DNA of 64,000 nt from assembly GCA_963932145.1 (NCBI GenBank), contig OZ010599.1:49521787-49585786 (forward strand), in the 5' to 3' direction. Below the pieces are notes generated by a model that did no database searches, was not told the DNA's origin, and saw only the letters and a list, made by a program, of their open reading frames with translations. Position 1 is the stretch's first letter. Each line of letters starts with the position of its first letter. Source of the DNA: Acanthosepion lycidas (Eukaryota; Mollusca; Cephalopoda; Sepiida; Sepiidae). Position numbers and translations under genes: made by a program. This document shows, in pieces, positions 55,579-64,000 of this stretch.

Positions 55579-56459
55579 CTTGTTTATTTCCATTTTCATA
55601 ATTAAGTCTTAATCTAGTTTGTAATTTTATACTAATAAAATATTGAGCACCATATTTGGACATTTTCAACAAACGATTGATGATCGAGTCATTCTTTACT
55701 TGTATGTATTTTAAACCTGTAACTTCTCAGTTACAAGTTTAAATAACGAGACCGTAAAATTAATTAAGGAAAAAAAATTAATTGTAAAGGTTTATTTTAT
55801 ATTGAGAATCAGTCCTTAAAGATTCTTCTTTACCGAACGAGGATACTTTGTTTCTTTAGTTTCATGATACAGAAATTAAATGACGGCTGGGTTGAATTAA
55901 ATAAAAAGTAATCTTTTTTGCTTGACTTCTCCAATTTGGTAGTTACGAAAAATGTAATTTGCCGGACCAAATTCAGATATTGATTGCAGAGGCGAATGCA
56001 TCTCGTTATTCTTAGATGATAGGTTGTTTCGGGAGGAGAGAAACGCTGAAGAAGACTTTTTTTTTTTTTTTTAGTGAGAGAGAGGTGGGGTAAGGAGATG
56101 GAACTGACAGTCTGAAAAAACTGATCATTAAAGCACGTTTTTCTCCAATGCCAGCAGTCAGTGTTCAAAACCAAGTAAAATAATGAATTTTAAATGATGA
56201 TTTTTTTTTAAAGCAGACAACAACACAAAACTTTCTACTGCATTTGTAAAAAGATATTTATATTCATAATTTAAAGATAAAAAGTCTCAGTCAAGTGATA
56301 AAACTTAGTGTTTGTTGGCTTTGTCAGAGAACAGTTCAAATTTAGAATGTAGTAAGTTCAAGAAATATATAGCAGGAGTGACTGGATGCATTTGTTCTCT
56401 TCACTGGAATGTAGAAGAGGCAAAATGATACACACATTCAGTGCACCCTGCCCAAACTC
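53783..56459. other. AT- and pyrimidine-rich, no gene recognised
   Basis: Contains CT-rich tracts at 53840-54180 and 54980-55350. The 193-codon frame at 54781-55362 lies in such a tract and is Phe/Leu/Ser-rich low complexity, so I do not call it a gene. A (TA)n array sits at 55552-55578 and a 28 bp stem-loop at 55713-55740. Confidence 0.45.
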
Positions 56460-56512
56460 AAACACACGCGCACACGCGCACACACGCGCACACACGCACA
56501 CACACACACATC
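56460..56512. repeat. (CA)n with CG interruptions
   Basis: Alternating CACACGCG units grading into pure CA, a Z-DNA-prone purine-pyrimidine tract. Confidence 0.9.
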
Positions 56513-56911
56513 ATATACATACCTATTCTCATTATTATATGTAAGGGTGACGTAAACAGACATGAGATATCAACAGGACATCTTTTTCCTGTTTCAAAAG
56601 TTTAACAATATTGTCCGCTCCTACTTGTAACTCTGTCCATTTAGGTTCGGCTCAAGAGGTTCAGCAGATGTTTGCAAGACGAGATAAATAATCTCTGTAG
56701 CATGAAGAAAGTAATAATGTGCGATGTATTCCTGTACGTCAGTTACCACTTATTTTTTTCAGCAACTAGAGAATTATTTGCTGTTGTTATTAAAACAATT
56801 GTATTGTTTTGATAAAATTAAAATCTTATGTTCTTTTTCTTTCCTTGTAAGAATCGTGGTGGTTGTTTCGATCGAATATAAAACAGAAAATCTGAAAAAA
56901 GAAGGAATTAT

Positions 56912-57774
<863 letters not shown>

Positions 57775-57837
57775 TACAATACTAACTTATTTTTGAAAAT
57801 CATGGAATCAAAAGTTGCAAACACAAACAGAATATAC

Positions 57838-58473
57838 AACTAGTTTGGGCGGTATTGAATGTTACAAGACAGTTTTCCCCTATTGACCTGGTAGATTTCA
57901 CCAGAGGAGAAATCAGCTGCCTGGCCCAGGTCATTTAGATTTTTGAAGGTACGCCCATACATTGTTGCATCATCTACATAGATATTTTCTAAAAAATTGG
58001 ATATGTTCTTAGGTAGATCATTAATATAAAAAGAGAATAGAACTCAGAAGAGAACCTTGGGAAGCGCCTGCATCGATCTCATGGACTTCAGATGCCTAGC
58101 CAATAACAACGACTTTATTAGGAAGGACTTGATAGGTGAGAAAACAATTTCCAGATATTCCATTGCTGGGAAGTTTGTGTAGCAACATCCTATGCCACAT
58201 CCTGTCCAAGGTCTAAGGTGATCGGTCTCGTGAGGAATTTACTGTCTTGTGCCTTTCTATTTCTATATGTAATAATGAAAAATCGGCAGTGGACCTAGAA
58301 CAGCGAAATACATACTGTTGGTCGCTCAGGAGGTTCTTTCTGTTGAGGTGGTCAACAACCTTCTTGTTAACCAGAGACTCAAAGTATTTGCTGATTACAC
58401 TAAAGAGACAAATGGGTCGATATTGCGACGGGGATGAGCGCTCACCCACATTCTCATATTTAGAAATAAACAA
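57838..58473 (-). pseudogene. LINE RT fragment (Jockey/CR1-like)
   Basis: Minus-strand frame 58473-58213 reads SPSQYRPICLFSVISKYFES, VNKKVVDHLNRKNLLSDQQY and FRCSRSTADFSLLHIE, the first RT blocks. After a frameshift, GNCFLTYQVLPNKVVVIG, AGASQGSLLSSILF (the P/SQGSLL block) and NIYVDDATMYG follow. YVDD, the catalytic box, is at 57969-57980. The order is correct over ~630 bp, but the 5' and 3' parts of the element are missing. A different lineage from the RTE-like copies. Confidence 0.85.
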
Positions 58474-58689
58474 ATCAGACGGAAAGAGGAAATAGCAGTA
58501 TTAAAATAAGATTCGAAAAATATCAATGACAATGTAAATGAAGAAAAATGTGAAATTAAAATAATAATGAAGAATCCCATGTGAACACAAATTTTAAAAG
58601 TTATACATAAAATCTTAGCTGATGAGAAAAAGAAATGAAGCGATAAACTAAAATGCAGTAAGAGTTGAAGAAAATAAACAATTTCAGAT

Positions 58690-59050
58690 TTCAAGTGGGG
58701 ACATCAGAAGTACACAGTTGAAGGAACAGAAAACCCAATCCTAAACAGGAAACAAGGAATAAACCTCTACTCCTGTTCAAATAGTCGGGGAGGATTATAA
58801 ACCTGATGATAAGCGAGACTATCTACTATTGTGGGGGAAGAGAATAAATAATTACTGGAAAATAATTCAGAGTCCAGACGGAGACGTTAGAAGTATAGAG
58901 CTGAAATAGACTTTAGAAGGAACCGGAAACCCATTCCTAAACAGCGAACAACGTTTAAACTTCTACTACTGTTCAAAAGACCAAGGAAGAATGTGAACCG
59001 GACGATACGTGACCGTATCTACTCCTTTGTAGCAATAAATTATAATTAGG
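58690..59050 (+). repeat. Two-unit tandem repeat, ~170 bp
   Basis: Units at about 58700-58860 and 58880-59050 share AGAAGTA.A.AG.TGAA, AACCCA.TCCTAAACAG, ACTCCTGTTCAAA or ACTACTGTTCAAA, GATGATAAGCGA or GACGATACGTGA, and TATCTACT...TGTG or TTTG. Non-coding, diverged. Confidence 0.6.
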
Positions 59051-60110
59051 TAAATTTTTAACCGCGAAAGTTAATAAATTATTACAGTATGTTGAAACTG
59101 ATAACACAATTTAACCAATTAATATATATACAGTTTTAAAAATGGTAAATGAAAAATCCAAAAGTCAGATAAAAAGAAAAAACACATGCGGACTATTTAG
59201 GACACAGTTCATAGCAAACTGATAAAACATCGAAACAATTTCTAATTCTGTTTTTGATGTTGTGGAAATCATAGACAGTAAGTAATGCCTTGACCATTTG
59301 ATGCAATCTACATGACAGATGCAATTTTGTTATTACTTAGAAGAGAAGAATTTGAATCCGAAAAATACGCGATTAGAACTCAAGACTTTCAATGCAAAAT
59401 ATAGAAAATGAGTCGTGTTGGAATAATCGTTAACACTAATGAAGATATCTTGATTTGAATGAAAATCACAAAATATATGGCAAAATAAAATTGCTTGGAA
59501 AAGAGAACATTAGATGAAAATTGTTGTTGTTATTACTTGTGAGTCTAATGAAAAATATGAAAGTATGATTATAGTAACATTAGCTAATGACAAAATGAGG
59601 GTCTTTTTTATGTGGAAACTGAGGAGTCGTTAGAAAAATAAACGAAATCCAATAGAAAAAAATAAGATTTGGTTGAAATGAGGCTTCCATTGACTTAGAA
59701 AAATACTGAATCCTGCGTTTCTCTTGGGAAATAAAAATTGGTTTAATTCAATTTCATCTATCAGGAAGAACTTTTTGATTGAGTGGGTAAAATGAGAGTT
59801 ATTTTACTTCATTTAAAAAAATCGATTCACTTGTTTTCTTAAAGCGGTTTCTATTAGCATTAAAACGAATACTTATTTTTGTCAAATATTAAAATGCACG
59901 CCCTCATTTTTCATTCTACCAAACGAATTCTTGTTTTTCACTTTAATTCAAATGAAATCTTATTTTTGTTCACTATTCTCATTTGTCTTTGATTTCATTA
60001 TAGAGCTCAAAGATATTTTTAACAACCATATCAATTTTTCTATTAATCGTGTTTATTCTGCCGAAAGAAAAGGAATTAGAAACAAAAGTAAAGTTAAAAT
60101 GCAAAATGAT
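59051..60110. other. AT-rich, no gene recognised
   Basis: AT-rich with no convincing frame or repeat. The short frame at 59931-60122 overlaps the edge of the RTE-like fragment. Confidence 0.4.
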
Positions 60111-60114
60111 AGAT

Positions 60115-60720
60115 GCCTGTGAATTTTTACCTGAGCGACCGTTTAAAGTCATTTTTATAACTTTAATTTTTTTTATTGTTTTTACTCTAATATGATCGTT
60201 CCTTCCTTGGATCTTATGCATCTTGTTGATAAGCATCTCTTTTGTCCTGTTATCGTATTTTTTATGCATATCTGCTTTATCAGTGATGCGCATTCTTTCT
60301 ATTTCTGCACATATTTCGTTGAGTCATTCCTATTTCTTTGTGTAGTGTTCTATATACTCTTGCATGTCTTGGCCTTGTTTTTTGTCTCCTTTTCATCATG
60401 TTGAGAATCTCATCTATTATCCATTCATTTTTTTCTTTTTCGCCTGGTATAATCTCATTTGCTAATATCAGTAAGCCTTCTCTTAGTGTGTCCCACTTCA
60501 AGTTTCCATTTTCCTTTTGACCCTCGTGTCTGCTTTTCACGCTGTCCATATATTTCTCTTTCAGATTCGGGTCGTTCAAGAATCTGTCGTATTTCATTTT
60601 CGGTCTGCCTTAGGCTTCTTCAATTTCCGTACTTTCACTCTAAGTCTACATATAACTGGGAGGTGACCGCATTCATAGTCAGGACTTAGATAGGTTTTGG
60701 AGTGTACAACTACATCACCG
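60115..60720 (-). pseudogene. RTE-like LINE endonuclease C-terminus and linker
   Basis: Minus-strand reading from 60720: VVVHSKTYLSPDYECGHLPV, where the end of the endonuclease domain would have its SDH-type motif (here ECGH). Then KVRKLKKPKADRK, MKYDRFLNDPNLKEKYMDSV, WDTLREGLLILANEIIPGEK, EWIIDEILNMMKRRQKTRPR and YRTLHKEIGMTQRNMCRNRK (60597-60280). A frameshift leads into DKADMHKKYDNRTKEMLINK. This is the classic linker before an RTE-type RT. The RT next door is on the opposite strand, so the two are either different insertions or separated by inversion. Confidence 0.75.
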
Positions 60721-60725
60721 AATAT

Positions 60726-60876
60726 CTTGTTTTAGAACCCACAAAACAAGGTAGAGGAAAATAGAGCAGAAAAATTTATTACAGTAATGTTCCAAATAGT
60801 GAGGGTTTGCCTGCTGCTTATGTAAAAGATAAACATTTCAAATCTTAGTTTTTAATAGAGTTCGATCACCGACCAC
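60726..60876. repeat. Left arm of 150 bp inverted repeat
   Basis: The reverse complement of 62891-63040: CTTGTTTT..GAACC(C), CAAGGTAGAGGAAAATAGAG, CAGAAAAA, and GAGTTCGATCACCGACCAC are shared. Each outer end abuts a (CA)n or (GT)n array. Confidence 0.75.
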
Positions 60877-61074
60877 ACACACGCACATACATTTGTAGTC
60901 GATTTGGTTTTTAGGTTCTCCTCCTGGGTTTCTCCATGTCTATATTCGTTTTGTGTATCCTTGAAACCAGAGAAAGTAACATACATCAGAAATGGAACGA
61001 ATATATCGGAGAACTTTTCCACGGCGAAAGAGAACAACCTGCAATCCACAGAAATATCGACAGACCGTAAATAT

Positions 61075-62520
61075 TAAAAAAACGAAGTAGAAGCAGCACT
61101 GGCCAAATTGAACAGAAACAAAGCGGCAGGGCCAGACGGAATCATGACAGAGATGCTAGCAGCCTTAGATGATTCGGCATAGACAAGATTGCAGAAATAA
61201 TAAATGAAATCTACAACAGTGGCGATATACGGGAAGACCTAAGTAGATTTATTTTCATAGAACTGTCTAAGAAACCAGGTTCCAACGAATGCGAACTCCA
61301 TCGGACAATAAACCTAATGAACCATATAACAAAATTCTAATGAATAGAGTACGCAGCAGAATCAGACCGAATATAGGACAAGAACAGTACAGGTTCGTCA
61401 AAGACACTGGAACAAGGAACGCGATATTTTTGCTCAGAATGTTATCAGAAAGAGCAATGCAGAAGGACGTGTACCTGTGCTATATAGATTACGCAAAGGC
61501 ATTTGATAAAATACACCACAAAGATCTGTCGCAACAGCTCAGCAACCTGGACATATTTGGGAAGACATTACAATAATCAAGAACCTATACTGGCAGCAAA
61601 CCGCCTGTATACAGATAGAAAATGATTTCAGCAGATATACAAATATAAAAAGAGGTGTAAGACAAGGATTCAACCTATACAACGAGGCAATTCTGAGAGA
61701 ATTAGATGTCCTACGAGAATTCAGTATTGACGGCCAATATAAGATATGCAGATGACACAGTGCTGATAGCAGACAGGGAAAGAAAGCTACAAAAGCTCCT
61801 ACATTAAGTTTGTGAAGGTAAGCGAGAGGAAAGGACTAAACATTAATTGCAAGAAGACAGAATTTATGATTATTAGCGAAAGGGCGAGCCTAAAATGCAA
61901 ATTACAAATAAAAAAAAATCAACCAAACACAAAATCAACCAAGCACAAAATCAACCAAGCACAAAAATTTAAATATCTGGGAAGTGTTCTAACAGAGGAC
62001 GGAAAATGCAACACTGAAATCTGAAGATGCACTGGGAGAGCCAAAAGTGCATTCCAAAAGCTAAGCGAAGATCGAAAAAACTTCGTTAGAAACAAAGAAA
62101 AGAGTACCGTACTGTTACGTGATATCTGTTCTACTATATGGCAGTGAATGCTGGACAATTTCCTCAAAGAAGAAGAGACTTGAAGTAACGGAAATGTGGT
62201 TCTACAGAGTGATGCTGAGGATATCATAGACCAATCATGTGAGCAACGATGAGATTTTAGAGAATACTATAACAAAAAAAAAATTATACTTAATATCAGA
62301 AAGAGATAGTTGAAATTTCCGTGGGAGGAAGGGGTCTTGGAAAAATCTGTTACTCACAGGAAAGATTGAGAGAAAGTGGGACCGGGGAAAACAATGCCTA
62401 ACATACTTGACGAGATTGAGAAAATTGATGGCGAAATAGGGTTTAGAAATAAAGAAAAGACAGAATTTATTTAGAGCTACAATGATCCATGATCGACTAC
62501 GTCCAGCACATAAAGTAGAA
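61075..62520 (+). pseudogene. RTE-like LINE reverse transcriptase remnant
   Basis: Reads EVEAALAKLNRNKAAGPDGI at 61083, a stop near 61180, ELSKKPGSNECELHRTINLM, then RVRSRIRPNIGQEQYRFVKD and CYIDYAKAFDKIHHKDL (first catalytic Asp region) in 61289-61576. GVRQGFNLYN replaces the usual RQGC block. After frameshifts come IRYADDTVLIADRERKLQ (YADD near 61745-61756), FKYLGSVLTEDGKCNTE, and CYVISVLLYGSECWTIS (about 62105-62160), then VTEMWFYRVMLRIS. The direct repeat AACCAAACACAAAATC recurs three times near 61920-61965, where a microduplication has been added. It matches 17555-18010 and 22055-22850. Confidence 0.9.
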
Positions 62521-62829
62521 GATTGGTTTTTACTACAATGCTTCCACCGATAAATTTATTTGGCTTTCCTCGGGTGCCTGCAGCGTCCAGCGGGTTTGAG
62601 TCAATGAGTACTTTTTTTCCTTTTTTCCTTTACATTTATTTTCTGATTTATTTAGCGTGAACAATAATCCTATTTGTTAAAATGAGAGATTCAAAATCCA
62701 GTCACTTAATCTTGTCTACACAGCCTCGAAAATGTTTGAAAGAACCATAATTAATCTGAATGCTTACAGATGTACACCGTTAAAACCGTACAGATAGCAA
62801 CTGAAAAATGAACAACCAAACTAAGAAAA

Positions 62830-62890
62830 CGAATGTGTGTATGTGCACGCGTGTGTACGCGTGTGTACGTGTGAGTGTGTCCACGCGCAC
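62830..62890. repeat. (GT)n-rich tract
   Basis: Irregular GTGTGTACGCGTGTGTACG alternation directly left of the inverted-repeat arm. Confidence 0.85.
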
Positions 62891-63040
62891 GTGGTCGGTG
62901 ATCGAGCTCTGGTAAAAACTAAGGTTTCAAAAGTTAATCTTCTATAAAGGCAGCATGCACAACCTCACCACTTCAAACTTTATGCTAACAATTTTTTCTG
63001 CTCTATTTCCCTCTACCTTGGGTTTTGAGTTCTAAAGCAG
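62891..63040. repeat. Right arm of 150 bp inverted repeat
   Basis: Starts GTGGTCGGTGATCGAGCTCT and runs to GAGTTCTAAAGCAG. Inverted copy of 60726-60876. Together the arms bracket the RTE-like RT. Confidence 0.75.
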
Positions 63041-64000
63041 ATCTTTTCACTCGTTATCTAGATAAAGTCACCAGTCGCAAACTACTTGCCTTTATAGTTA
63101 GTTAAATCCTAGAATATTAGCTACTGTGACCTTGGGCTAAATTAACCTATGTAAATAACTATTGGAAAATATTTTGTAGTTAACTGCATGGTCTATCGCT
63201 GTTTCAAAAAATATGAATATTGCAATCACTCTCCCCACTTTCTCTTGCAATTTTGTCTACATTCAATTAACTATCACTCGGTTTTTCGTGTGCAACAGAT
63301 AAATTAAGATTTTTGTAGGTTTCCCGTCAAGATTCTATAGCGTTCATGTGGTCTGAAAAGAATGAGCATGTGATGAATTGGCCTTATCAGCAGTCATTTA
63401 TTGTCAAGACTTGCAAACAACGCCTGACTAGAACTAACAATTGTTCATATGTTTGTGTGTGTGTGTGTGTGTGTGTGAGCGCACGCGCTTTTGTACGTAT
63501 AATTACTCAGTGATGCCTCCCTAATACAGGTTTCATTAAAAATGACTAAAAAAGTACTTCTGTTAAGTATTTTATTGTATTTTACTGTTTACCATTTACA
63601 CACTAATTGCAATAGCACAACCAAAATCCTTGAAAATGGTTAATAGGTTACCCGAAAGCGTTCAGAACGAAAAAATAATTTGGACTCCAAGTTTAAAAAT
63701 AAATCTCTTTTAGATTTGCACACAAGAAAAATACAGTAAAAATACTCAGCAGAAGAAGTCATTTTTAACAAAACACATGCATGCGCGCACCCCGCTCCAC
63801 ACACACATATTATCACTTGAACATTATTTTTAGTGGATACTCGTATTTGAGTAGACGCTCCGTTTATTTATTAAACAGTATATTTATTTATTTTTGTCTA
63901 CCGGCCTGAATATTCGAGAAATCTTATTAAAGAAAAGATGCGCCTTCCGACAGGACTCATACCTGCGTTCCCCTTAACAGGAGAAATTGTCATTAGATGC
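63041..64000. other. No gene recognised
   Basis: AT-rich with a (TG)n array at 63452-63477 that continues into GAGCGCACGCGC, and CACACACAC near 63799. No frame of interest. Confidence 0.45.

Overview
The window looks like intergenic or intronic DNA from an animal nuclear genome, very rich in mobile elements. No ORF reads as an intact host gene: the longest open frame is 285 codons and belongs to a retrotransposon. The background is AT-rich, with long homopolymer runs and many (TA)n, (CA)n and (AAT)n arrays. The element set (several LINE lineages, Gypsy, Tc1/mariner, Helitron, tRNA- and 5S-like SINE pieces, mariner-derived palindromes) fits an invertebrate. My best guess is a mollusc, possibly a cephalopod. 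That is inference from repeat style, not from a diagnostic gene.

Layout. 0.2-2.6 kb: a fold-back pair of ~100 bp inverted repeats enclosing a LINE 3' end. 0.6 kb: an 80 bp mariner-type palindrome. 2.7-4.0 kb: copies of an unnamed AT-rich repeat family. 4.2-6.4 kb: LINE copy 2 (RT C-terminus, zinc knuckle, 3' UTR). 6.5-6.75 kb: ~95 bp tandem repeats. 6.8-9.9 kb: broken Gypsy element (LTR end, gag, protease, RT, RNase H). 10-10.7 kb: AT-rich repeat, inverted. 11.4-12.2 kb: mariner transposase scrap and another LINE 3' UTR. 12.7 kb: 5S-like pseudogene. 14.07-17.36 kb: Tc1-like transposon split by a nested LTR fragment. 17.5-18.0 kb: RTE-like RT scrap. 18.1-21.9 kb: LINE copy with ORF1 and ORF2 C-terminus. 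22.0-22.9 kb: RTE-like C-terminus.

23.98-25.57 kb: second Tc1-like transposon with ~225 bp terminal inverted repeats. 26-29.8 kb: AT-rich, nothing recognised except short repeats. 29.8-33.43 kb: Helitron with a split Rep domain and a PIF1-type helicase. 33.7 and 36.7 kb: two more mariner-type palindromes. 34.2-35.4 kb: CR1/Jockey-like LINE. 31.5 and 35.5-36.2 kb: composite repeats with a tRNA-like segment and a hammerhead-like core. 37.2-38.0, 47.3-48.0 and 48.2-49.1 kb: more AT-rich repeat copies. 41.9-42.3 and 57.0-57.7 kb: a microsatellite-bracketed repeat. 42.4-43.1 kb: a two-unit direct repeat. 43.5 kb: a perfect 40 bp palindrome. 44.8 and 46.4 kb: tRNA-like SINE pieces. 57.8-58.5 kb: LINE RT on the minus strand. 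60.1-62.5 kb: RTE-like endonuclease/linker (minus) and RT (plus), inside a 150 bp inverted repeat.

All protein-coding traces are decayed by stops, frameshifts and lost catalytic residues, so none of the elements visible here looks autonomous. The most notable signals are mariner palindromes with the same architecture (80 bp, 37 bp arms, 6 bp core) as human MADE1, a six-segment unnamed AT-rich repeat family, a LINE 3' hairpin kept by compensatory changes, and symmetrical inverted arrangements around microsatellites.
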